Made by a program: the position numbers and the translations under genes. The notes below the pieces were generated by a model. It saw only the letters and a program-made list of their open reading frames with translations. It did not search any database and was not told where the DNA came from. A stretch of DNA of 48,251 nucleotides from Pseudonocardia sp. GTDB lineage: Bacteria > Actinomycetota > Actinomycetes > Mycobacteriales > Pseudonocardiaceae. Shown one piece after another: positions 36,530 through 44,651 of the stretch. Every line of letters begins with the position of its first letter. The first letter of the stretch is position 1. The stretch covers positions 1-48,251 of the forward strand of contig JAFASX010000037.1 in NCBI GenBank assembly GCA_019244295.1. The letters run 5' to 3'.

Positions 36530-36673
36530 CTAGCGCAACCCGGCATAGGCAGTGACCTCCGGCGCGACGGCGAACTCCTGGAAATCTGGGCGGACCCAGT
36601 CATGCGGGCCGTCGGCGGTTCTCGTGGGTTCCCCTGCTTCTTCGGCGACGGGCGCCAGCCCCGCAATCGGCAT
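36530..36673 (-). CDS. pqqA: PQQ precursor peptide PqqA
   Basis: A 47-residue precursor whose Glu39 and Tyr43 (in EVTAY) are the atoms' source of PQQ. The E-x3-Y spacing is the only strict requirement in the family. The preceding WVRPDFQEFAVAP is the recognition part. Classical PqqA peptides have about 24 residues, so this one has an unusually long N-terminal leader. The ATG at 36673 has GGAGGAAG ahead of it; a longer frame to 36724 would include the ribosome binding site and is rejected. No pqqF-type protease is in the window, so excision must use a protein encoded elsewhere. Confidence 0.9.
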   Translation of the reverse strand: MPIAGLAPVAEEAGEPTRTADGPHDWVRPDFQEFAVAPEVTAYAGLR

Positions 36674-36904
36674 GTGACTTCCTCCACCTAGTTTAGTTCC
36701 AGCTAGTTCCAACGGGAGCGACACTAGCCGATCCCACCGACATGTCGACTAGGCTGCGCTACGCTTCGGGCCCAATCGGGTGATCCGGATGGTATCGCCG
36801 CCCTGGTATCCGCCTGGGATATCCACCCAGGTGAGGGGCGTGGTAACGCCGCGGAGTCCGGGGTGGTGAGTGTGAGCGAGATTCGGTCGTCAGGGGGTCT
36901 GGTT
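36674..36904. promoter_or_regulatory. divergent control region between pqqA and the dehydrogenase gene
   Basis: About 230 bases separate pqqA from the dehydrogenase gene. They contain TAGTTCCA twice (36695-36716), a GGTATC pair (about 36791-36810), and a hairpin CCTGGG...CCCAGG (36813-36831). Promoters for both directions must lie here, but I cannot place them. A shared regulator would couple cofactor and enzyme production. Confidence 0.35.
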
Positions 36905-38455
36905 ATGCGCTTCGCGTGTGCGGTGATCGCGGCGATGCTGGTGTGCGCGGCGTGTTCGAGCTCCGCGCCGTCGCCGGGGTCGCCTCCACCGGTCGATGAG
37001 AGCAAGCCGTTGGTACACGCGCTTCCGGACCCAACGCCGGCCGGCATTGGTATCACCTTGACCAAGTTCCTCACCATGCCGGCTTCAATGCCGAACCGCC
37101 CGGTCCCGATCGGGGACAACCTGGAGCGGCACGATCGGATCAACTATCTGGGCGAGATCCCGGACGGTTCCGGGCGGTTGTTCGTGCCAGATCTCAACGG
37201 CAAGCTCTATTTCATTGTCAACGGAGTTCCGCGTGAGTATCTCGACGTCGGCGCCCAAGTCGGACCGAACTTCTGGGACCACGAGGGCATTGGCACCGGG
37301 TTTGGTTTCGTGGCGTTTCATCCGGATTTCGCCCGAAACGGCAAGTTTTACACCGTGGACACTGAGGCGCGCGACGCGCTGCGAACGCAGACCCCCGACC
37401 TGCCGTATCCGAAAAACACCGGGATCCACGGAGTGGTCACCGAGTGGACGGCATCCAATCCCGCCGCGGACACCTTCGCCGGAACCCACCGGGAAGTGCT
37501 TCGGATCGGCCTCCTCACCGGGATCCATGGCATTCTGCAGATCGGTTTCAACCCCACCGCGTCGCCGGGCACCCCTGACTATGGGCTGCTCTACCTGGCG
37601 GTCGGTGACGGCGGCGCCGCCGGCGACGCGCGGGAGAGCCTGAAGACCACGGTTCCGGGTGATTTATCGCTGCCGCAGGGCAAAATTTTGCGGATCGATC
37701 CGGGTGGCACTAACGGCGCGCACGGTCAATACGGGATTCCGCCGACAAACCCATTCGTGGGCAGGCCGGGTGCGCTGCCCGAGATCTATGCTTCCGGGCT
37801 GCGCGGGCCGTACCGGTTTAGCTGGGACTCCGGTGACGACCATCGAATGTTCCTCGGCAACATCGGCAACGAGCAGGTTGAGTCCATTTACGACGTCCAT
37901 GCCGGGGACAACTACGGATGGCCCGAGCGAGAGGGACCGTTCGTGGTCAAGTTGGGTGAGGGGCCCGAATCCTGCGATATTTTCCCGTTGCCCGCTGACG
38001 ACAAGAAGTACAACTACACCTACCCCGTCATCGCGTATACCCACAACGAGGTGCCGCCGGGCCATCCCAAGTGTCAGGACAGCGGGTACGCGGTGATCGC
38101 GGGGTTTGTCTATCGGGGTCAAGCGTTACCCGACCTGCGCGGCAAATACATCTTCGGCGACGGTGTGACCGGGCGTATCTTCTATACCGATCCGGCGGAC
38201 ATGCGCCGAGGAAACGATCACCTGGCCACCATTTATGAACTCACGTTGTTCGACCAGCAAGGTAAGCCGATCGCATTAGAGGATGTGGTGGGCAACCCCG
38301 ATGTGGTGCTGGCTGGCCACCGCAAAGTGGATCTGCGTTTCGGGATGGACGCGCGGGGTGAGCTGTATGTGTTGTCCAAGGCGAACGGTGAGATCTGGCG
38401 GGTCACCGCGAGCCATCGGCCAGCGCCCCCGCCCGCGCGTCCCCAGGTGCACTGA
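36905..38455 (+). CDS. glucose/sorbosone dehydrogenase-family lipoprotein, possible PQQ enzyme
   Basis: A 516-residue exported protein. The signal peptide ends in LVCAACSSS, a lipobox-like site. The six-bladed propeller of the soluble glucose dehydrogenase/GSDH family follows, with RINYLGEIPDGSGRLFVPD, EGIGTGFGFVAFHPDFARNG, GLLTGIHGILQIGFNP, YLAVGDGG, ASGLRGPYRFSWD, GNIGNEQVESIYDV and NYGWPEREG. Several of these blocks form the PQQ and calcium site in the soluble glucose dehydrogenase; whether the exact residues are kept needs an alignment. It diverges from the pqq operon, the only PQQ-type enzyme in the window. The ATG at 36905 is preferred (AGGGGG ahead); a GTG at 36863 is in frame. Confidence 0.85.
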   Translation: MRFACAVIAAMLVCAACSSSAPSPGSPPPVDESKPLVHALPDPTPAGIGITLTKFLTMPASMPNRPVPIGDNLERHDRINYLGEIPDGSGRLFVPDLNGKLYFIVNGVPREYLDVGAQVGPNFWDHEGIGTGFGFVAFHPDFARNGKFYTVDTEARDALRTQTPDLPYPKNTGIHGVVTEWTASNPAADTFAGTHREVLRIGLLTGIHGILQIGFNPTASPGTPDYGLLYLAVGDGGAAGDARESLKTTVPGDLSLPQGKILRIDPGGTNGAHGQYGIPPTNPFVGRPGALPEIYASGLRGPYRFSWDSGDDHRMFLGNIGNEQVESIYDVHAGDNYGWPEREGPFVVKLGEGPESCDIFPLPADDKKYNYTYPVIAYTHNEVPPGHPKCQDSGYAVIAGFVYRGQALPDLRGKYIFGDGVTGRIFYTDPADMRRGNDHLATIYELTLFDQQGKPIALEDVVGNPDVVLAGHRKVDLRFGMDARGELYVLSKANGEIWRVTASHRPAPPPARPQVH

Positions 38456-38463
38456 GCCGCGAT

Positions 38464-40212
38464 TCAACAGTGTTGCAGCCGCGGTGGGTCAGCCGACGCG
38501 CCGGACTTACCCAACGTGGCGTTGTAGATTAACTGCCAGGTGCCGTCCTGGAACGCTGCCTGGAGAATATCGTCGATCTTTCCACACAGCGCGGCGTCGT
38601 TCTTGGCCAAGCCGATCCCATAGGGCTCTGTGGAGAATGCGAAGCTGACCAGCTTGAGTTTGTCGGGCTGCTGGAGCACATATCCCTCAAGTATGACGTC
38701 GTCGGTGGTGACCGCCTCGACCTTTTTGTTGATCAGCTGCGCCACGCATTCGGAATAGGTCTCGACCTCGACGACGTTGTTCGGCTCGGTCAGTCCTTCC
38801 TGCTGCAACCGTTTGATCGTGGTCGAGCCTCTCGCGGAGCATACTTTCTTTCCCCTGAGGCTCTCTTTACCGTTGATTGTGGAGTCGTTCTTGCGGACCA
38901 GTATCGCCTGCCCAGCCAGGAGGTATGGCCCGGCGAAGCGGACCTGTTGCTTGCGGGACTCGGTGATTGTGTAGGTCCCCACGTAGTAGTCGACCGTACC
39001 GTGCGTGATGGCGTCCTCGCGGGCGTCGGACCGCACCGTCTGATAGTGGATCTTGTCTTCGGGGAAGCCGAGTTTTACCGCGATGAGCTTGGCGATCTCG
39101 ATATCGAAACCCGAATACTGGCCGGTCACGGGGTCCTTAACACCGAGATCGGGCTGGTCGTCCTTGACTCCGATCACCGCATAGCCGCGTTGCCGCATCG
39201 CGTCGAGGGTGGGAGAGTCAGGCCTGTTATGGATGAGTGTCCAGAGGCCGGCGGTCAGCAATGCGACCACGGTCAGGGCCGCGACCACGGCTAGGCGTCG
39301 GCGGGTAAGGCTGGGTGGTTTGTCCGGATCGGCCGGCGAAGTGGGCGTCTGGTCCGTGATCGGCGGGTTCGGGTGCTGAGCCGACACCTCGAGGGCTTTC
39401 TTCGCGGCCGCGGCGAGTTCCCCCGCCCCGCGGTAGCGCTGGCTGGGGTCTTTGGCCATACCGCGCGCGATGACCTCGTCCATGGCCGTGGGCACGTCGG
39501 CGCGGTGCTGGGAAGGCTTGGGTATCGCGCCGTTGGCGTGGGCGTTGATGAACCCGATGGGTTCGGCGGCGGTGAACGGTCTGGCGCCGGTCAGACACTC
39601 GTACAGCACACAGGCCAAGGAATAGACGTCGACCCGTTGGTCGACCGGGTTGTCACCGAATCGCTCTGGGGCCATGTAGGCGAGCGTGCCGACGGCCCCC
39701 CTGGTGTGGGTGCGGTCCGCGCTGTCGTCTAAGGCGTGGGCGATACCAAAGTCGGTGAGGTAGACAAAGTCTGGGTTGTCTCGTCCAACGACCAGCAGGT
39801 TTGAGGGTTTAACGTCGCGGTGGATCAGGCCCTTGGCGTGCGCGGCGTCCAGGGCCGAGGCGGCACAGGCGATAACCCTTACCGCCTGTGCCGGCGTGAG
39901 TGGGCCTCGGGTGGCGAGCACAGTCGCCAGGTCGGTGCCCTCGACCAGCCGCATATCGATGAACAAGCAGCCGTCGATCTCGCCGAAGTCGTGGATCGGG
40001 ATGATGTGCGGCTCGGCCAGCCGGGCGACCAGCGCTGATTCTCTCCGGAACCGGGTCTGGAACCCCGGATGGATGGCCAGTTGGCGGGGCAGTCTTTTGA
40101 GCGCCACGGCACGCCCTCGGACGGTGTCGAATGCTTGCCACACTTCGCCCATGCCGCCCCGACCGATGAGCTCGTCGAGTCGGTACTGTCCGAACAGCTC
40201 CGGTTCCACCAT
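38464..40212 (-). CDS. membrane Ser/Thr kinase with an extracellular solute-binding domain
   Basis: A 582-residue fusion. Residues 8-265 are a PknB-type kinase: loop GRGGMGEV, ATP Lys39 in VALKRLPR, HRDVKPSNL with the catalytic Asp, DFG at 154-156 and APE at 181-183. A Pro/Thr-rich linker leads to one membrane helix (about 307-328), which puts the rest outside. Residues 338-582 are an SBP_bac_3 amino-acid-binding domain (GYAVIGVKDDQPDLGV, SGFDIEIAKLIAVKLGF, DYYVGTYTITESRKQQVRFA, EPYGIGLAKND). The ATG at 40212 has GGAGGAAG ahead. The protein would link an external nutrient, perhaps glutamate-like, to phosphorylation inside. Similar fusions exist in other actinobacteria. It is convergent with the dehydrogenase gene. 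Confidence 0.92.
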   Translation of the reverse strand: MVEPELFGQYRLDELIGRGGMGEVWQAFDTVRGRAVALKRLPRQLAIHPGFQTRFRRESALVARLAEPHIIPIHDFGEIDGCLFIDMRLVEGTDLATVLATRGPLTPAQAVRVIACAASALDAAHAKGLIHRDVKPSNLLVVGRDNPDFVYLTDFGIAHALDDSADRTHTRGAVGTLAYMAPERFGDNPVDQRVDVYSLACVLYECLTGARPFTAAEPIGFINAHANGAIPKPSQHRADVPTAMDEVIARGMAKDPSQRYRGAGELAAAAKKALEVSAQHPNPPITDQTPTSPADPDKPPSLTRRRLAVVAALTVVALLTAGLWTLIHNRPDSPTLDAMRQRGYAVIGVKDDQPDLGVKDPVTGQYSGFDIEIAKLIAVKLGFPEDKIHYQTVRSDAREDAITHGTVDYYVGTYTITESRKQQVRFAGPYLLAGQAILVRKNDSTINGKESLRGKKVCSARGSTTIKRLQQEGLTEPNNVVEVETYSECVAQLINKKVEAVTTDDVILEGYVLQQPDKLKLVSFAFSTEPYGIGLAKNDAALCGKIDDILQAAFQDGTWQLIYNATLGKSGASADPPRLQHC

Positions 40213-40496
40213 GCTTCCTCCTGGCCCCCTCCGGCCTCCGAGTCTCACGCTCCGGGCTCGGTGGCCGGCTCGGTGGCCGTGGCCTGGCGCCCTGAAGCTT
40301 TGGCCCCGCTACGTCAAACGCGGTAGAGCCGATGCTCGACATATACGGCCAGGTCGCGCTCCAGAGCAATTGATTAGACGGAAGATCCGAAACAGGCTCA
40401 TACTACCCAGCCAGTAATCGGCTCCGGCCGGTCGGTGTAGGGGGAGACACCAGGCGCGGAAAGTTGTATGGAATCGACCGTGGCGTTCATGCGGCG
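40213..40496. other. non-coding stretch upstream of the kinase gene
   Basis: The gap to the next gene runs to 40610. This first part holds the kinase ribosome binding site and presumably its promoter. TCGGTGGCC occurs twice near 40259-40278. No gene was recognised. Confidence 0.4.
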
Positions 40497-40536
40497 AACG
40501 GCACTTTCGCGCGTTCTATGCGCGTGAAATGCCGTT
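40497..40536. terminator. long imperfect hairpin downstream of the aldo/keto reductase
   Basis: AACGGCACTTTCGCGCG (40497-40513) can pair with CGCGTGAAATGCCGTT (40521-40536) around a 7-base loop, with a mismatch and a bulge. It lies downstream of the minus-strand reductase gene and may end its transcript. AAAGTGCCGTT-like hairpins of this type are, to my memory, repeated in intergenic regions of some Pseudonocardiaceae, so it may be a dispersed repeat. Confidence 0.5.
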
Positions 40537-40537
40537 T

Positions 40538-40593
40538 GCTCAGAGGGGACCGGGTGGGGATCACGTTCGCTCAGGGGGGACCGGTGGAGATCA
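40538..40593. repeat. 26-bp direct repeat beside the hairpin
   Basis: GCTCAG-A/G-GGGGACCGG begins at 40538 and again at 40569. Each copy continues with a TGGRGATCA. The copies differ at a few positions and by one base in length. The stretch is G-rich and lies directly after the hairpin. Confidence 0.6.
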
Positions 40594-40610
40594 GAAGAGG
40601 GGGGGCCGAA

Positions 40611-41666
40611 TCATCCGGTTCGGCGGCGGCGCAGGGAGGCGTCCTGGAGCTCGGGAGCTTGGTAACCCGTGTCGGATGCCGACAGCGTGACACCCGGCGG
40701 GACGATCTCGTCGATCTGGTCCAGCACGTCGGGCGACAGTGTGACGTCGACCGCGCCGAGCTGGGACTCCAGGTGCGCCATGGTGCGCGGGCCGATGATC
40801 GGTGAGGTCACCGCCGGGTGCTGGAGCAGGAACGCCAGCGCCAGGTGGATCAACGAAAGCCCGGCCTTCTCCGCGAGTACCGCGAATGCCTCGACGGCTT
40901 CCAGTTTGCGCTGGTTTCCCGGATTGGTTAGATCGTAGCGTTCTGGCAACCGCTCAGCGCGCCGCGAGGTTGGCGCGTCCTGGCCCTTGCGGTATCGCCC
41001 GCTCAGCCAGCCGCCGGCCAGCGGACTCCACGACAGCACACCCATGCCGTAGCGCTGCGCGACCGGGAGCAGGTCGGCTTCGATGCCTCGGACCAGCAGC
41101 GAGTACGGCGGTTGTTCGGTGACGAACCGGCCGAGGGCGCGGCGCTCGGACACCCAGTGTGCCTCGACGATCTGATGGGCCGGGAACGTCGAGCAGCCGA
41201 ACGCTCGAATCTTGCCGGCTTGCCGCAGATCGGTGAGCGCCGCCAACGTCTCTTCCACGTCGGTGTGCGGGTCGGGGCGATGTACCTGGTACAGGTCGAT
41301 CCAGTCGGTGCCCAGCCGGCGCAGGCTGTTCTCCACTTCCTGGACGATCCACCGCCGCGAGTTGCCGCGCTTGTTCGGGTCACCGCCGGGGTGGCCCATG
41401 GGCACGTCCATCGGCGCGTGGAACTTGGTGGCGAGAATGACGTCATCCCGGCGACCACCGCTGAGAGCCTTGCCGACGATCACTTCTGACTCGCCCTGCG
41501 AGTAGACATCCGCTGTGTCGATAAAGTTGATCCCGGCGTCCAGCGCGCGATGAATGATCCTTATCGATGTGTCGTGGTCGGGCTCGCCCCAGGCGCCGAA
41601 TATCATTGCGCCGAGGCAGAGCGGGCTAACTTGCATGCCGGTGCGTCCAAGATCGCGATACTCCAT
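40611..41666 (-). CDS. aldo/keto reductase
   Basis: A 351-residue TIM-barrel NADPH-dependent oxidoreductase. The catalytic tetrad is visible: Asp50 and Tyr55 in FIDTADVYSQGES, Lys81 in ILATKFHAP, and His in LYQVHRPDPHTD. The coenzyme-binding end has SPIIGPRTMAHLESQLGAV. It resembles the YajO/PdxI-like and Kvbeta-like group of aldo/keto reductases. The substrate is not evident. It is a single gene with the hairpin at 40497-40536 downstream. Confidence 0.9.
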   Translation of the reverse strand: MEYRDLGRTGMQVSPLCLGAMIFGAWGEPDHDTSIRIIHRALDAGINFIDTADVYSQGESEVIVGKALSGGRRDDVILATKFHAPMDVPMGHPGGDPNKRGNSRRWIVQEVENSLRRLGTDWIDLYQVHRPDPHTDVEETLAALTDLRQAGKIRAFGCSTFPAHQIVEAHWVSERRALGRFVTEQPPYSLLVRGIEADLLPVAQRYGMGVLSWSPLAGGWLSGRYRKGQDAPTSRRAERLPERYDLTNPGNQRKLEAVEAFAVLAEKAGLSLIHLALAFLLQHPAVTSPIIGPRTMAHLESQLGAVDVTLSPDVLDQIDEIVPPGVTLSASDTGYQAPELQDASLRRRRTG

Positions 41667-41809
41667 AACATTTCAGCTTAGGCTCGGCTGGACCAACTCG
41701 CCGGGTGCGTTCCGGCGTCGGACATGGGTGACATGAGCGACACCGGTCCGGCCGACCTTGTCCCGCTCGGGTTCCGTCCCCGAGACACCGGCTGTACAGG
41801 GGGTATCCG

Positions 41810-42532
41810 ATGTTGCGCGTGATGTTTGCCTCGGTGGCGCTGACGCTTGGGGCGCTGCTGCTCGCGGGGTGCGCGGACGCCCACCGCCAGACCGATAATC
41901 AGTCACTCGATGCGCAGGCGGGCATCGTGGCCCACGGGGTAGGAAAGGTGAGCGGCGCTCCCGATACAGCCACCCTGGTGCTGGGCGTGCAGACCCAGGG
42001 GCCGAGCGCTAGAGGCGCGCTCGATGCGAACACCGCTAAGGCCAACGCGCTGGTCGCGATGCTGAAGAGCAACGGGGTGGCCGCCGCGGACGTGCGTACC
42101 AGCGAGCTGGCCGTCAGTTCGGTCTACGGGCCGGGCGGCGCGCGGATAATCGGCTACCAGGTGTCCAACCAGGTTAATGCCACCCTGCGCGACATCACCT
42201 CGGCTGGCCGGATCATCGATGCCGCCGTCGGGATAGCCGGGGACACGGTGCGAATTCAGCAGCTGAGTTTCTCCATCGCCGACGACAGCGCGCTGCGCGC
42301 CCAAGCGCGCGCCGCCGCGGTACAACAGGCCCAGGCGCGAGCCAAGCAGATGGCCGACGCGGCCGGGGTGTCGCTCGGCCGGCTCCGGTCGATCAGCGAC
42401 GTGCCGGGGTACCCACCGGCCCGATACGGAGCGCAAGCGGCACCGCGCGCGCTGCCTGGCGCCGAGACTCCGGTCGAACCCGGTATGCAGGAGCTGCAGG
42501 TGGCGGTCAACGTCGCCTATGACATTGCTTAG
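41810..42532 (+). CDS. SIMPL-domain (DUF541) lipoprotein
   Basis: A 240-residue exported protein. The signal peptide ends in the lipobox LLLAGC, so the mature protein is lipid-anchored at Cys21. The SIMPL domain follows: IVAHGVGKVSGAPDTATLVL, then DVRTSELAVSSVYG, IIGYQVSNQVNATLRDI and ALRAQARAAAVQQAQARAKQ. Members are periplasmic or surface proteins, some linked to stress; the molecular role is poorly known. Its stop codon lies inside three 16-bp tandem repeats. Confidence 0.9.
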   Translation: MLRVMFASVALTLGALLLAGCADAHRQTDNQSLDAQAGIVAHGVGKVSGAPDTATLVLGVQTQGPSARGALDANTAKANALVAMLKSNGVAAADVRTSELAVSSVYGPGGARIIGYQVSNQVNATLRDITSAGRIIDAAVGIAGDTVRIQQLSFSIADDSALRAQARAAAVQQAQARAKQMADAAGVSLGRLRSISDVPGYPPARYGAQAAPRALPGAETPVEPGMQELQVAVNVAYDIA

Positions 42533-42571
42533 TGACCGCATTGCTTAGTGACCGCATTGGTTAGTGACCGC
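42524..42571. repeat. three tandem 16-bp repeats at the SIMPL gene stop
   Basis: ATTGCTTAGTGACCGC occurs at 42524-42539 and 42540-42555 and, with one change, at 42556-42571. The first copy supplies the gene's last codons and TAG. The other two lie in the gap before miaB. Confidence 0.92.
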
Positions 42572-42594
42572 CCGCCGGCGGCGATGCGGCGGCG

Positions 42595-44103
42595 ATGCCC
42601 GCCGCGACGAAGGCCTACCCTGGTCCGGTGAGCCGCAGCTACGTCATCCGCACCTACGGATGCCAGATGAACGCACACGACTCCGAGCGGCTGGCCGGCA
42701 CGCTCGAGGCCGCCGGGTACCGGGCGATCGGCGAGGGCGAGCAGGCTGACGTTGTGGTGCTCAACACCTGCGCTGTGCGGGAGAACGCCGACAACCGGCT
42801 CTACGGCAACCTGGGCCACCTGCGCCCGGTGAAGGACGCGCACCCGGGGATGCAGATCGCGGTCGGCGGCTGCCTGGCGCAGAAGGACCGCGCGGAGATC
42901 ATCCGCCGGGCGCCCTGGGTCGATGTCGTATTCGGCACGCACAACCTGGGATCACTGCCGGCGCTGCTGGAGCGAGCCCGGCACAATGCGTCCGCGCAGG
43001 TGGAGATCAAGGAGTCGCTGGAGGTGTTCCCGTCCGCCCTGCCGGCCCGGCGTGAGTCGGCTTACTCCGCCTGGGTGTCGATCTCGGTGGGGTGCAACAA
43101 CACCTGCACGTTCTGCATCGTGCCTTCGCTGCGGGGCACCGAGGTGGATCGCCGGCCGGGTGACGTGCTGGCGGAGATATCCGCGCTGGCCGCCGAAGGC
43201 GTGCTGGAGGTCACGCTGCTCGGCCAGAACGTCAACTCCTACGGGGTGCAGTTCGGCGATCGAACGGCCTTCGGCAAGCTGCTGCGCGCGTGCGGGCAGA
43301 TCAACGGGCTGGAGCGGTTGCGGTTCATCTCGCCGCACCCGAGGGACTTCACCAGTGACGTGATCGCGGCGATGGCCGAGACACCGGTGGTCTGCCCGCA
43401 GCTGCACATGCCGCTGCAGTCCGGTTCGGACGCCGTGCTGCGCGCGATGCGCCGGTCCTACCGCTCGGCTCGCTACCTGGCGATCTTGGACGAGGTGCGG
43501 GAAGCCATGCCGGACGCGGCGATCAGCACCGACATCATCGTGGGGTTCCCCGGGGAGACCGACGACGATTTCCAGGCGACCCTGGACGTGGTTCGGGCGG
43601 CTCAGTTTTCCAGCGCGTTCACCTTCCAGTACTCGCCGCGGCCCGGTACTCCGGCCGCTACCCTGCCCGATCAGGTACCCAAGAAGATCGTCTCGGAGCG
43701 CTACCAGCGACTGGTCGAGCTGCAGGAGGAGATCTCGTGGTCGTTGAACCGCCGCCTCGTCGGGCGTACGGTCGAGGTGCTGGTCGCTGAAGGTGAGGGT
43801 CGCAAGGACCGGGCCACCAACCGGTTGAGCGGACGGGCGATGGACGGAAGGTTGGTGCACTTCACGCCGGGCGTCGAGAACGTGCGTCCGGGCGATGTGG
43901 TGCGTGTCACGATCAGCTATGCCGCGCCGCACCATCTGGTGGCGGACGGGCCACTGGTGTCGCACCGCCGGACTCGGGCGGGAGACGAGCACCGCTCTGG
44001 CGGCCACCGCTCTGGCGGCTCGCCGATCCTGATCGGGCTTAGCCTGCCCGGGTTCGGTCGCCCTTCGTCCTCCAGGCGAGACATTCCGGTGGGGAGCGCG
44101 TGA
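42595..44103 (+). CDS. miaB: tRNA-2-methylthio-N6-dimethylallyladenosine synthase
   Basis: A 502-residue radical SAM methylthiotransferase that adds a methylthio group to isopentenyl-A37 of tRNAs. The UPF0004 N-terminal domain has [29 protein letters not shown] and VGGCLAQKD, with the three Cys for the auxiliary cluster. The radical SAM motif is [15 protein letters not shown]. The C-terminal TRAM domain contains [13 protein letters not shown]. The start could also be the GTG at 42628. The enzyme modifies the product of MiaA, encoded at 46439. The last 50 residues after the TRAM domain are a poorly conserved Ser/Arg/Gly-rich tail. Confidence 0.95.
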   Translation: MPAATKAYPGPVSRSYVIRTYGCQMNAHDSERLAGTLEAAGYRAIGEGEQADVVVLNTCAVRENADNRLYGNLGHLRPVKDAHPGMQIAVGGCLAQKDRAEIIRRAPWVDVVFGTHNLGSLPALLERARHNASAQVEIKESLEVFPSALPARRESAYSAWVSISVGCNNTCTFCIVPSLRGTEVDRRPGDVLAEISALAAEGVLEVTLLGQNVNSYGVQFGDRTAFGKLLRACGQINGLERLRFISPHPRDFTSDVIAAMAETPVVCPQLHMPLQSGSDAVLRAMRRSYRSARYLAILDEVREAMPDAAISTDIIVGFPGETDDDFQATLDVVRAAQFSSAFTFQYSPRPGTPAATLPDQVPKKIVSERYQRLVELQEEISWSLNRRLVGRTVEVLVAEGEGRKDRATNRLSGRAMDGRLVHFTPGVENVRPGDVVRVTISYAAPHHLVADGPLVSHRRTRAGDEHRSGGHRSGGSPILIGLSLPGFGRPSSSRRDIPVGSA

Positions 44104-44591
44104 TGGACCCCGTGTCCGACGAACTGGCCAGGTTGGATGCCCAGCTGGGGCGTCACCGATCGTGGCCCCGGGTGGAGCTGGGGATCAGCGCGGTGCTGGT
44201 GGCGATAGGGGTGCTGGCGCTGCTTGGCGCGATCGCGCTGCCCTGGGTCGGGTCGGCCACCGGCTGGAACATCCTGATCTCGGGGGGTCAGCCGGGGGTC
44301 GCCCTCGAGGTGTTTCCTCGGCTGTTCGCTACGACCGCTGTGCTGTTCGGCGTCGTGGTCTCAACCGCCGCGCTGCTTTCTCGGTTGTGGGCGCTGGGGT
44401 GGGCGTGCCCGCTCGGCTGTGGTTTCTCCGTGGTAAACGGAGTGTGGGCGGTCTGGTCGCGCCAGACCGCGCCCGCCGGATCGATCGGCCCCGGCCCGGG
44501 TTTGATCCTGGCGCTGATCGTCATGGTGCTGCTGACCGCCATGTGGGTACGCATCGCGTGGACTCGGCCAGGTGGCCGGGCCGGTGGTTGA
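44103..44591 (+). CDS. conserved actinobacterial membrane protein downstream of miaB
   Basis: A 162-residue protein with four membrane helices (ELGISAVLVAIGVLALLGAI, LFATTAVLFGVVVSTAALL, WACPLGCGFSVVNGVWAVW, LILALIVMVLLTAMWV). No catalytic motif is seen. It corresponds by position to Rv2732c after miaB. The ATG at 44103 overlaps the miaB stop (TGATG) with GGGGAG upstream, so it is translationally coupled to miaB. Function unknown. Confidence 0.82.
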   Translation: MDPVSDELARLDAQLGRHRSWPRVELGISAVLVAIGVLALLGAIALPWVGSATGWNILISGGQPGVALEVFPRLFATTAVLFGVVVSTAALLSRLWALGWACPLGCGFSVVNGVWAVWSRQTAPAGSIGPGPGLILALIVMVLLTAMWVRIAWTRPGGRAGG

Positions 44592-44603
44592 GCGGCCGAC
44601 CCG

Positions 44604-44646
44604 ACCACGGTGCGCCTGACCACGGTGCGCCTGACCACGGTGCGCG
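44604..44646. repeat. tandem 15-bp repeats between convergent genes
   Basis: GACCACGGTGCGCCT occurs at 44604-44618 and 44619-44633 with most of a third copy to 44646. It fills the gap between the membrane protein and the DUF349 gene. Confidence 0.9.
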
Positions 44647-44651
44647 GAGTT

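Noticed and set aside
44604..44646. Possible CRISPR-like or regulatory repeat array
   Set aside because: The copies are directly adjacent without spacers and only 15 bp long, so this is a simple tandem repeat.
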